Assembly (NCBI RefSeq): GCF_014648095.1
Contig: NZ_BMQL01000104.1
Coordinates: forward strand, 1-6,556
Reading direction: 5' to 3'
Source: Deinococcus ruber
GTDB lineage: Bacteria > Deinococcota > Deinococci > Deinococcales > Deinococcaceae
Length of the DNA: 6,556 nucleotides
Part shown: one piece after another, positions 1 through 5,534 of the stretch
Layout of the letters: the number at the start of each line of letters is the position of its first letter
How positions within the stretch are numbered: the first letter of the stretch is position 1
Program-made: the position numbers and the translations under genes
Notes under the pieces: model-generated
The model's input: the letters and a program-made list of their open reading frames with translations, nothing else
What the model was told of the DNA's origin: nothing
Databases searched by the model: none

Positions 1-375
1 TTTGCCGTAGGTCTGCAGAATCCAGTCCTGGACCTGTTTGCCGTCCCACACGATCTGCTGCTGAACATCACGGTGGAGACGAGCAGCAAGACCTTGCTGC
101 TCCTCAGGCGTCAACACGGTCGGCGCACCGCGATTCTCGGCACGACCATCCCGCAACCCGTTCAATCCCAAGTCGTGGTAGCGCTCTACGAGCAGCCGGG
201 CCGTATTGGCCGCATATTTCGTGATCTCCAGCACCTCGGCCTCGCCCCGTCCTTCCGCCAACAGCGCAAAGAACTGGGCGCGCCGTCGTTCAACGGCATC
301 GGTACTCGCTTTATAGAGATTCCAGAAGACCTCAGCATCATGCTGGAATGTCACCGGTGCATAGAACTTTGCCAT
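1..375 (-). CDS. IS630-family transposase, N-terminal 125 residues (runs off left edge)
   Basis: The frame is open from an ATG at 375 to the window edge and encodes 125 residues beginning MAKFYAPVTFQHDAEVFW. IS630 transposases are DDE enzymes of about 340 residues that begin with a helix-turn-helix / winged-helix DNA-binding region, and this part fits it. There is an early helical segment rich in Arg and Ala (about 25-45), a recognition-helix-like stretch ITKYAANTARLLVERYHDLG (about 51-70), the 'LNGLRDGRAENRGAP' linker typical of the family (about 71-85), then LTPEEQQGLAARL and a second helical segment. The catalytic DDE core would lie left of the window, so activity cannot be judged. The ATG lies about 40 bp inside the inferred element end, as expected. 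Confidence 0.85.
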   Translation of the reverse strand, partial: MAKFYAPVTFQHDAEVFWNLYKASTDAVERRRAQFFALLAEGRGEAEVLEITKYAANTARLLVERYHDLGLNGLRDGRAENRGAPTVLTPEEQQGLAARLHRDVQQQIVWDGKQVQDWILQTYGK

Positions 376-414
376 CCCCTAGTTTACTCGGGAATTAATC
401 GGAATCCGTATCAG
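1..414 (-). mobile_element. IS630-family element, 5' end only (left)
   Basis: This is the transposase-proximal end of an insertion sequence that runs off the left edge. The outer boundary is placed at about 414 because the NADAR coding sequence stops matching its family there and a TA dinucleotide (415-416) follows. IS630/Tc1-mariner elements insert at TA. On the minus strand the end starts CTGATACGGATTCC, which resembles the end of the right-hand element (TGATACGGAATT at 6448-6459). The element interrupts the NADAR gene. The other end and the second TA copy lie outside the window, so the boundary is an inference. Confidence 0.7.
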
Positions 415-621
415 TACCCGCTGACGCTCCTCCGGGTCCTCGGTTTTCCAGGCCACGCAGGCAACCTCCACCGACGAATACCTCACCCCACGGACGGTGA
501 TTTCCGCGGGCCAGACGTTGCTCAGAAACCGGTGTTCACCCTGAAACGCTTCGATCTTTATGCCCGTCCAGGGTGCGGGCGGCTCGGCGCGACCACGCGC
601 CGAGTCGCGACGCCACACCAC
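379..621 (-). pseudogene. NADAR-domain protein, 3' end removed by the left IS630
   Basis: NADAR (YbiA-like) proteins are N-glycosidase or ADP-ribose-processing enzymes; some remove ADP-ribose from guanine bases and others act on riboflavin intermediates. From about residue 22 the sequence has the family's N-terminal block: I-x-A-F-x-G-E-H-R-F-L-S-N-V-W-P, then V-R-G-V-R-Y-S-S-V-E-V-A, then A-W-K-T-E-D-P-E-E-R. These correspond to the FxGxxxFLSNFxP and YxxVExAxxAxK motifs. Only about 68 host residues survive out of the roughly 140-180 usual for the family. After codon 68 the frame enters the IS end and stops at TAG (379-381), so host-derived sequence covers about 415-621. The GTG at 621 is the only start between an upstream TGA and the domain, and its Shine-Dalgarno is weak. 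The gene is almost certainly non-functional. Confidence 0.75.
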
Positions 622-637
622 CCAGGTTCACAGCAAC

Positions 638-667
638 ACAGGAGCAGCCCGAATGGGCTGCTCCTGT
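638..667 (-). terminator. Strong hairpin after the SSB gene, probable terminator
   Basis: There is a perfect 13-bp inverted repeat, ACAGGAGCAGCCC (638-650) and GGGCTGCTCCTGT (655-667), with a 4-nt loop. It lies 15 nt after the SSB stop codon and ahead of the NADAR start. On the minus strand the bases after the stem are GTTGCTGTG, which are only mildly T-rich. It may be a weak or Rho-assisted terminator, or an mRNA-stabilising 3' end. Confidence 0.6.
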
Positions 668-682
668 ACACCACCGACCCCC

Positions 683-1429
683 TCATTGCTTCGACTGCGA
701 GCGAATCACCTCCACCAATACCGCCTTCCTCATCACGCCGTTTCCGTCCGGATACCGCTCCGACAGCACCCCGATCAGGCCCAATCGGGCACCAGTCCTC
801 AAGGTTGCAACCGGCGCGACCTGATCGCGCCAGGCCTTCAGCAGAAAGAACTTCTGCTTCTTCTTTCCTTTGAGTCGACCTTCGACCGCCAGCTGAATCC
901 GCGCGTCCGGATCACCCCCCGGCGCCCGAAACTGCTCCGCATGCTGACTCAGATTCCCGGACAGCCGCACCCGGTTGGACCCGCCGTCCAGGATGAAACT
1001 CGTCTCCCCGGTGGGCGTCGGAAGCGCACTCGGTGAGTGCGCTTCCTGGTCGAGCACCGTGACCCGCGCAGCCATCACCCGGATGATCGACCGGGTCTTT
1101 TCCCCCGCAACACGGAACTTGTGATGGTCCAGCGCACCCACCACTTCCACCGCCATTCCAGGCACGAGTCCGTCCCCCACCGCCCGGCTGCACAGCACCT
1201 TGTGGTACCACGGCAGCACCTTCCCACTGGACGTCGGAGCGTGCCCTGCCACCGTGAATTCGGTCAGTGCCTCGGACTCCAGGAACCGCGGCAGACGCAC
1301 CACCGCACCGACCAGCGTCACCTCGTTGGTGTCCTGCCTGGCCACGCGTGCGCCCATCCGGCGCTGCGGTGAACGGACCGCAGCGTCCGCAACCGCCCGG
1401 CCATCGACCGAGCGGACAGGGGCCGTCAC
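683..1429 (-). CDS. ssb: Single-stranded DNA-binding protein, two-OB-fold Deinococcus type
   Basis: This 248-aa protein binds and protects single-stranded DNA in replication, recombination and repair. Deinococcus-Thermus SSBs carry two OB folds per chain, and this one does too. OB1 covers about residues 34-127 (NEVTLVGAVVRLPRF, LTEFTVAG, LPWYHKV, GMAVEVVGALDHHKF). OB2 covers about 151-245 (SNRVRLSGNLSQ, ARIQLAVEG, LLKAWRD, GARLGLIGVLSERY). The order matches chromosomal Deinococcus SSB block for block, but the sequence is divergent. It ends VIRSQSKQ and lacks the acidic Pro-Phe tip with which bacterial SSBs recruit partners. The GTG at 1429 is chosen because GAGGT lies 6 nt upstream and the GTG overlaps the stop of the 49-aa gene (GTGA). 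An ATG at 1357 (MGARVARQDTNEV) is the alternative. It is probably an accessory paralogue of the chromosomal ssb. Confidence 0.85.
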   Translation of the reverse strand: MTAPVRSVDGRAVADAAVRSPQRRMGARVARQDTNEVTLVGAVVRLPRFLESEALTEFTVAGHAPTSSGKVLPWYHKVLCSRAVGDGLVPGMAVEVVGALDHHKFRVAGEKTRSIIRVMAARVTVLDQEAHSPSALPTPTGETSFILDGGSNRVRLSGNLSQHAEQFRAPGGDPDARIQLAVEGRLKGKKKQKFFLLKAWRDQVAPVATLRTGARLGLIGVLSERYPDGNGVMRKAVLVEVIRSQSKQ

Positions 1430-1575
1430 GACCCGACCTCGAAGCGGTGATGCGGGTATTTCCGCTCCCGCTTCACACTCTTCTTGTCATGAGCGGCACT
1501 TTTGCTCGCGCGCAAAATCTCGTGGTTGTTGCTCCGCAGCTGCACCGGTTTGACCTGCTTTTTCGACTTGGACAT
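1426..1575 (-). CDS. Small basic protein (49 aa) coupled to ssb
   Basis: I do not recognise this family. The ATG at 1575 gives a 49-aa, strongly basic protein starting MSKSKKQVKPVQLRSNNHE and ending HHRFEVGS, with clusters such as HDKKSVKRERKYPHH. Lys, Arg and His make up more than a third of it. It has no membrane segment or cysteine. GGAGGG sits just upstream of the ATG, at slightly short spacing. Its TGA overlaps the GTG of the SSB gene in a GTGA, so the two are probably translated together. The composition suggests contact with nucleic acid or with the SSB-DNA complex, but that is inference. The frame stays open upstream into the terminator region, so a non-canonical start further upstream cannot be excluded. 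Confidence 0.6.
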   Translation of the reverse strand: MSKSKKQVKPVQLRSNNHEILRASKSAAHDKKSVKRERKYPHHRFEVGS

Positions 1576-1637
1576 GCCCTCCAGGGAGGGGCGCTGCGGA
1601 CCGGCCTCGGCCGGGACCAGCGCCTGCTGTTCCCCAC

Positions 1638-1671
1638 AAAAAAAAGGGAAAGAGGCACGTGCCTCCTTCCC
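1638..1671 (-). terminator. Rho-independent terminator of the 112-aa gene
   Basis: A 26-nt near-perfect palindrome (1646-1671; GGGAA-x-GAGGCAC paired with GTGCCTC-x-TTCCC) is followed on the minus strand by eight T residues (1645 to 1638). It begins 2 nt after the TAG of the 112-aa gene. This is the clearest transcription signal in the window, and it separates the 112-aa unit from the 49-aa/SSB unit. The latter then needs its own promoter in the roughly 60 bp between, or read-through. Confidence 0.88.
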
Positions 1672-1672
1672 A

Positions 1673-2005
1673 CTACCAGTGCCGAACGAGCTGCCCGCCG
1701 CCACCAAATTCCTCGGCCAGTACCGCCTCCAACATCGGTGCCGGTACCGACACGCACAGCTCCTCCAACCGCGCCTCCATCTCCCCGCGCAGCAGCCCCC
1801 CGTACGCCGCCGACCCGGCCCGGTCCGGCGTGTACAAGCGCTCGTCATACGACGAATCGTACACGTTCGCCCCCACCGCTTCCACGTCCTCCGGCAGTGC
1901 CGGATCACGCACCTCCAGGAAGAAATGACCACACATCCGGTCATACCCCATCACCACGGTGACTGCATGCTCTCCCACCTGGGTAACCGTGTCGTGTCGA
2001 CTCAT
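1673..2005 (-). CDS. Uncharacterised 110-aa plasmid-type protein
   Basis: I know no function for it. From the ATG at 2005 it starts MSRHDTVTQVGEHAVTVVMG, continues YDRMCGHFFLEVRDP, and ends LVRHW. This pattern resembles a family of small hypothetical proteins common on proteobacterial plasmids and integrative elements: N-terminal M-[ST]-R-H, then a V-x-x-G-[YW]-D-R-x-x-x-x-F-F-L block, an acidic middle, a 'VP..ML..V' segment and a basic/aromatic end. The match is from memory and was not searched. An in-frame GTG at 2011 would add two residues. ATG 2005 is preferred because it overlaps the stop of the upstream leader ORF (ATGA). There is no signal peptide or transmembrane segment. The terminator follows immediately. 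Confidence 0.75.
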   Translation of the reverse strand: MSRHDTVTQVGEHAVTVVMGYDRMCGHFFLEVRDPALPEDVEAVGANVYDSSYDERLYTPDRAGSAAYGGLLRGEMEARLEELCVSVPAPMLEAVLAEEFGGGGQLVRHW

Positions 2006-2085
2006 GCCCACCCGGGAATGTGACGCCCGGCGGCCCCCGGACGACGGACGGCACCTTTCAAATGCCAGGCGACAGTCTGGGACAT
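2002..2085 (-). CDS. 27-codon leader ORF coupled to the 110-aa gene
   Basis: The ATG at 2085 starts a 27-residue ORF, MSQTVAWHLKGAVRR onward, ending GRHIPGWA. GAGGTG lies 8 nt upstream at ideal spacing, much better than the weak site of the next gene. Its TGA (2002-2004) overlaps the ATG of the 110-aa gene in an ATGA. A second ATG at 2090, in another frame, would give only 10 codons. The layout fits a leader peptide that brings ribosomes to a poorly initiated downstream gene. The peptide is basic and Trp-containing but has no recognisable attenuator codon run. Confidence 0.5.
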   Translation of the reverse strand: MSQTVAWHLKGAVRRPGAAGRHIPGWA

Positions 2086-2172
2086 CGCATTTTCACCTCT
2101 AGAATTCCAAAAACCGCCCTGCACTCCCACCCACACGAACAAAAACGCCCCTGCCAACGTGACTCGTTAGTG

Positions 2173-2229
2173 GGTGTCATTAAGAACTCGATTTTAGATG
2201 TGTAAAATATGAGTTTTGAAGGTGTCATT
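2173..2229 (-). promoter_or_regulatory. AT-rich dyad between GGTGTCATT direct repeats; candidate promoter/operator
   Basis: An AT-rich patch in GC-rich surroundings. Two exact GGTGTCATT copies (2173-2181 and 2221-2229) flank an imperfect inverted repeat, 2180-2196 against 2203-2220, around a 6-nt centre. On the minus strand TTCAAA and TAAAAT are 18 nt apart inside the dyad and could be the -35 and -10 of a promoter for the leader/110-aa unit about 100 bp downstream. A promoter overlapped by a dyad would suit repressor control. This is a motif reading only. Confidence 0.4.
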
Positions 2230-2312
2230 TTCCATCCCCCTATTCATAGAGTTGTCGCGCTCGGAAGCGAAGCGGCAACGTGCAGACGGAGTAGTGCGCG
2301 TGCTGTACTGAC

Positions 2313-2343
2313 AAGCAGCGTTGGTCACCAACTAATGCTGCTT
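2313..2343. other. GTTGGTCACCAAC palindrome within a longer dyad
   Basis: A perfect 13-bp palindrome (2320-2332) is framed by AAGCAGC (2313-2319) and GCTGCTT (2337-2343), which are also complementary, with TAAT unpaired on one side. It adjoins the start of the 58-bp array, whose units contain the same GCTGCTT. It could be a protein-binding site or a stem-loop; I see nothing that decides between these. Confidence 0.4.
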
Positions 2344-2346
2344 CCC

Positions 2347-2600
2347 GGCAGCTCCTCAGCAACGTCGTCAGACCTCCGGCTGAACGCTTCGCTGCTTGCG
2401 TCCTGGCAGCTCCGCAGCATCGCCGTCAGACCTCCGGCTGAACGCTCCGCTGCTTGCGTCCTGGCAGCTCCGCAGCATCGCCGTCAGACCTCCGGCTGAA
2501 CGCTTCGCTGCTTGCGTCCCGGCGGCTCCGCAGCATCGCCGTCAGACCTCCGGCTGAACGCTCTGCTGTCTGCGTCCCGGCAGCTCCGCAGCATCGCCGT
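2347..2600. repeat. 58-bp tandem repeat, four full copies and a partial fifth
   Basis: Units begin at 2347, 2405, 2463, 2521 and 2579, each exactly 58 bp apart, starting GGC(A/G)GCTCC(G/T)CAGCA. The fifth ends near 2600, where sequence changes to TTGTAGAGCG. A fragment of the preceding unit (GCTGCTTCCC) is visible before 2347. Copies differ at only a few positions. Because 58 is not a multiple of 3, the copies fall in different frames, so the ORFs across them are not meaningful. Each unit has a small dyad, CAGACC-TCC-GGCTG. The array fills most of the gene-free 2230-2667 stretch downstream of the 170-aa gene. Confidence 0.9.
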
Positions 2601-2616
2601 TTGTAGAGCGAACAAC

Positions 2617-2644
2617 GGCAGGCAGGTCACTGTCCCTGCCTGCC
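2617..2644 (-). terminator. Hairpin downstream of the 170-aa gene
   Basis: A perfect 10-bp inverted repeat, GGCAGGCAGG (2617-2626) and CCTGCCTGCC (2635-2644), has an 8-nt loop and lies 23 nt past the stop of the 170-aa gene. On the minus strand it is followed by GTTGTTCGC, a poor T-tract, so termination is likely but not certain. Confidence 0.5.
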
Positions 2645-2667
2645 TCCGAGTGCTGCTCCCTGAGTGC

Positions 2668-3180
2668 TTACTTTCGGTTCGCCGGTCTGGTCTGCTTTGC
2701 TTTTGGTTTAGGCTGCTGCTTCTGACCTGCCGAGCTCTTTGCTTTCGTGGTGAGTGCGTCGAAGTCAAGCGCATCACCCATCGCCAGCATCTCCGTCACA
2801 CTCATGGCCCGCCCACGACTCCTGACCAGCTCGCTGTTCACCGCGACGATGAGCAGATCATCGAGTTGTGTTGAGAGTTCTGGGCTGTTCGCCAACAGCA
2901 CATGAGCATACTGACGCGTAACCTCCTGACCCTTCGTGTTCACCACCACCAGTTCACCCTTGTCGACGGGATGGATCAGGCCCGGAAGTTCGGCGCCCTT
3001 CACTGCTTGGACAATGGCGGTGTATGCAGCGAGTCTCAGCTTCACTGGCACATCGTCCATCAGGTATTCCAGCAGCAGTATCACCTTCTTCGGCGCGCTC
3101 GGCGCGGTGACCTCCTCAGACGCGTCTGCAGTGGAGCTGGGCAAGGTCGCCTGAGCGACGGATTCAGCAATGTCTGTCAT
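2668..3180 (-). CDS. Uncharacterised 170-aa protein with a basic tail
   Basis: I do not recognise this protein. The ATG at 3180 has GGAGG 8 nt upstream, the best ribosome-binding site in the window. Residues 1-30 are Ala/Ser/Glu-rich and probably disordered. Residues 31-145 look folded, with alternating hydrophobic segments (KKVILLLEYLMDD, KLRLAAYTAIVQAVKG, ELVVVNTKGQEV, YAHVLLANSP, LDDLLIVAVNSELV) and a final helix (MSVTEMLAMGDALDFDAL). The last 25 residues are Lys/Gln/Pro-rich (AGQKQQPKPKAKQTRPANRK), a tail often seen on nucleic-acid-binding proteins. There is no signal peptide or transmembrane helix. It stands alone between two repeat arrays. The clear start and folded composition support a real gene. 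Confidence 0.75.
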   Translation of the reverse strand: MTDIAESVAQATLPSSTADASEEVTAPSAPKKVILLLEYLMDDVPVKLRLAAYTAIVQAVKGAELPGLIHPVDKGELVVVNTKGQEVTRQYAHVLLANSPELSTQLDDLLIVAVNSELVRSRGRAMSVTEMLAMGDALDFDALTTKAKSSAGQKQQPKPKAKQTRPANRK

Positions 3181-3344
3181 GGTGTGTTCCTCCGCGGTTC
3201 ATCATGCGGGCGCACGTACCGCATCGGGGTGCACGACGGTCAGCGGACAGCAAGCGGAACGTCAGCAAACGTCATCCGGGTAAGCTCGTCCGAACAACGC
3301 ACAGCGAGGTCCTCCACTGCTCGCGCTGGCTCTGGTTTACTTCG

Positions 3345-3815
3345 CCCACCAACTCAACTCGGAGACATGGCCGTGACCAGCGAGCAGACCAGCTCCTATG
3401 CATGGCTCAACACCACGACTGGACACGTCACGCGTTGCCCAGCAACTCAGCTGACAGACATGGCCGTGACCAGCGGGCAGACTAACTCCTGTGCATGGCT
3501 GAACACCACGACTGGACACGTCACGTGTTGCCCACCAGCTCGGCTGACAGACATGGCCGTGACCAGCGAGCAGACCGGCTCCTGTGCATGGCTGAGCATC
3601 ACGGCGCGACACGTCACGTGTTGCCCAGCAACTCAGCTGACAGACATGGCCGTGACCAGCGGGCAGACCGATCTGCTGTGCATGGCTGAACACCACGACT
3701 GGACACAGCACGTCTCTATCACTGACTCAACTCAGAGACATAGACGTGACTAACGAGCAGACCAGCTCTTGTGCAGGGCTCAACACTACAGCAGGACACG
3801 TCACGCGTCGGCGTG
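3345..3815. repeat. 93-bp tandem repeat array, about five copies
   Basis: Units begin with GACATGGCCGTGACCAGCG at 3364, 3457, 3550 and 3643, exactly 93 bp apart. A diverged copy follows at 3737 (GACATAGACGTGACTAACG), and fragments lie on either side. The inner copies are most alike. Two carry a perfect ACACGTCACGTGT palindrome (3516-3528, 3609-3621), and the others carry ACACGTCACGCGT. Several have TTGCCCAGCAA, another small dyad. The period equals 31 codons, so open frames on both strands read as 31-residue repeats. They have no credible start or context, so I treat the array as non-coding. Confidence 0.85.
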
Positions 3816-4002
3816 TAACTGCCCAGCCGGCAGGTGGTCCGTCAGCGCCTGACGGTTGTGACGACGCTGCACCTGACACCATAGACCGCTGCATGTCCAG
3901 CTGGGGGTTCGTCCGGAGCCGCTGTGCGTCCCAGTCAGTCGCCGGCGCGGCGTGCCGAGTGAGGTGGCGGGTGCCGCGGTTGCTGCGGCAGCACCGCCTG
4001 CT

Positions 4003-4033
4003 TCAGCGTCACGGATTCGGTGACGGTTGCTGA
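4003..4033. other. Two-part stem-loop
   Basis: TCAGC-GTCAC (4003-4012) pairs with GTGAC (4020-4024) and GCTGA (4029-4033) around a 7-nt loop with a 4-nt internal bulge. Another hairpin lies just before it (GCGGTTGCTG-cgg-CAGCACCGC, 3976-3997). These are the best-formed of the hairpins in the gene-free region. The strand of any transcript is unknown. Confidence 0.35.
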
Positions 4034-4721
4034 GGAGCCCGGACGTGTCAGCGAGTGGCCGGTAGCGTGCTGCTGCTGATCCGCATGAGATGCACGGGTC
4101 TAGCGCAGGTATGCATGCTGCCGCAGCGTCGAGGCACGTCCACCTCCCGCCAGCTTGCCGGTGCCCCTGAAGGTCCAGCCACCATCAACTTCGTCGTCGG
4201 TTCAGCCGACGGTGGAGGAGCGGTGCGACACAGCGGCCGGTTGACGTGAGTGACTGGGAGTGTGCGCACCTTCGGCCGGGCTGCTGAAGCTCCCCGGTGA
4301 AGCGTGGTGGTTCCACTCGGAACGCCTGGAGGATGACCGGTCAGCGTGGGTACGTCCGACACCACCTCAGGTGTCCGGGCTGACGTGTTCAGACTCAGCA
4401 GATGACTGGTGATGCGGCCTGTCTGCTATTTCGCTGGCCGGCCTCAGCGGCTCGCTGTGTGGTTGCTTCAGGTCCAGCTGGGCTCCCTTCCGGATGACGC
4501 ACTGTTCATGGTTCGGTCTGGGTCTGGCGTGTAGCGAGCGGCTCTTGACGCTCCGTGGTGACCAGCGGTGCCCCACTGTCGGCTGGTGGGCGCCTCGGCC
4601 TCTGTCAGGCCTGTAGTGCTGCTCGGAGCGTCATCCCTGACCCGGATGCGCATCTTGTGCTCGAGGCCCCGTCACGGGCCTGTGGTGAGCGCCGTGCGGG
4701 CACCCGCGGTCCACCGTGACA

Positions 4722-4753
4722 CAAGAAAACGTAACCGGCCTGCTGCTGCCGGT
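4722..4753 (-). terminator. Probable terminator of the ATPase remnant
   Basis: On the minus strand a 6-bp stem, ACCGGC (4753-4748) and GCCGGT (4739-4734), with an 8-nt loop, is followed by TACGTTTTCTTGTG, a T-rich tract. It lies about 35 nt past the stop of the ATPase remnant and is compatible with a modest intrinsic terminator. Confidence 0.5.
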
Positions 4754-4789
4754 GACGCGGTGTGGCCTCGCTGCTGTGTGCTCCGCTCG

Positions 4790-5467
4790 CTACAACTTCA
4801 GCCGTTCTTCGCGGTACTCCTTGGTCCACGGGCCGAAGTAGGTGTAGTCCACCGGGCGGCGGTTGAGCACAGCAGCGATCGCTGTGTCCACGTCCGTCAC
4901 CACTCGGAACAGACCCTTGCCGTGCACCTCGATGATCGTCGAGAAGATGCTGTCGTCACGCTGCGACACCACACCGTCACGAGGGTTCTCGATCAGCCCC
5001 AGCAGGGTTCGGCGCTGAAGGTGGCGCACCAGGCTGGTGATGCTCTTGCCGTGCAGGCTGCACACCACCGTGGTGCCGTTCTGGTTCGCTTCGAGCAGGA
5101 GGGGAATGTCGTCGCGCTGCACTTCGTCCGTGAGGACCTCCGCGGCGCTGTGGTTGCGGATCGCTTCTTGCAGCTGCCGCTCCTGGCGGCTCGGGTCGCC
5201 GACGGGAAAGATGTTTGCTCGGCGCAGAGGGGTGCGGCACTGCGCCGAAGCCGCACAGCTGGCCGATGCTGTCGACCACACACAGGCTCTTGCCGATGGT
5301 CTCCAGTCGGATGCGTGCCACGTCGCGCCGCAGCGTCGTCTGGCACCCACCTCCGAGAGGCTGACTCGGCCCGCACGGGTGCCCGCCTCTCCCTGACGTT
5401 CGATGACCATCAAGGTGTATGCCGGGGACAACCAGGAACCCAGAGGCACTCCATCGACTTCGAACAT
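4790..5467 (-). pseudogene. SpoIIIAA/ycf45-type (R3H-associated) P-loop ATPase, frameshifted and decayed
   Basis: The family has Walker A (GVGKTTLLRD), a VVDTSNEI-x-GDGD-IPHP block, then an IEAVENH-x-VIVIDEIG Walker B and a TAHG motif. Here the blocks sit in two frames. The middle frame, roughly 5345-5229, has CQTTLRRDVARI, CVVDSIGQLCGFGAVPHP. The flanking frame has LRRANIFPV, QEAIRNHSAAEVLTDEV (Walker B) and VVCSLHGKSITSLV, then runs to RLKL. The distance from the Walker A position to VPHP is 35 residues, matching family sequences as I recall them. One extra base near 5228 explains the second shift; the first lies near 5345. The Walker A Gly-Lys is Cys-Gln and most of the N-terminal part is missing. 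ATG 5467 in the flanking frame reads straight through, giving 225 aa with a scrambled centre. ATP hydrolysis is unlikely. Confidence 0.7.
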
Positions 5468-5534
5468 CCGCCTCTGAAGATGGACGCTCCGGAGTCAACG
5501 GAGCAACGTTGGTTCCGCGCTGCCCCCAGGATGA

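Larger units (their letters stand above)
3181..4789. other. 1.6-kb gene-free region
   Basis: No convincing coding sequence is visible between the 170-aa gene and the ATPase remnant. Open frames exist on both strands, but they are short, overlapping and of arbitrary composition. The left third holds the 93-bp tandem array. From about 3830 rightward there is non-repetitive GC-rich DNA with many short inverted repeats, for example 3839-3855, 3976-3997, 4003-4033, 4195-4211 and 4358-4375. GTGAC/GTCAC and CAGC words recur throughout. It could be an origin or partition region, a structured RNA, or eroded coding DNA. I found no clear promoter for the 170-aa gene in its left 150 bp. Confidence 0.6.

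Noticed and set aside
73..873. 266-codon plus-strand ORF
   Set aside because: It is antisense to the transposase, NADAR and SSB genes, and its composition is Arg/Pro/Ser-rich with no domain.
2173..2229. DdrO-type radiation/desiccation response motif (TTATGTCATTGACATAA) at the TGTCATT words
   Set aside because: Only half-sites match (about 9 of 17 positions at the first copy), and a strong terminator separates them from ssb.
2313..2343. Integron attC-like site (GTTGGTC / CACCAAC words beside a 58-bp repeat)
   Set aside because: The inverse core words are in the wrong order and spacing, there is no cassette structure and no integrase is visible.
2209..2499. Plus-strand ORF through the 58-bp array
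   Set aside because: The 58-bp period shifts the frame at each copy, so no repeated peptide could be selected.
2347..2600. CRISPR array
   Set aside because: The repeats are directly abutting with no variable spacers, and no cas genes are nearby.
2902..3753. 283-codon plus-strand ORF with 31-residue repeats
   Set aside because: Its first third is antisense to the 170-aa gene, and the repeats arise from the 93-bp DNA period. The minus strand also reads as 31-residue repeats, so openness is not evidence of coding.
4048..4365. 105-codon minus-strand ORF in the gene-free region
   Set aside because: No ribosome-binding site, arbitrary Pro/Thr/Arg-rich composition, and an overlapping open frame on the other strand.
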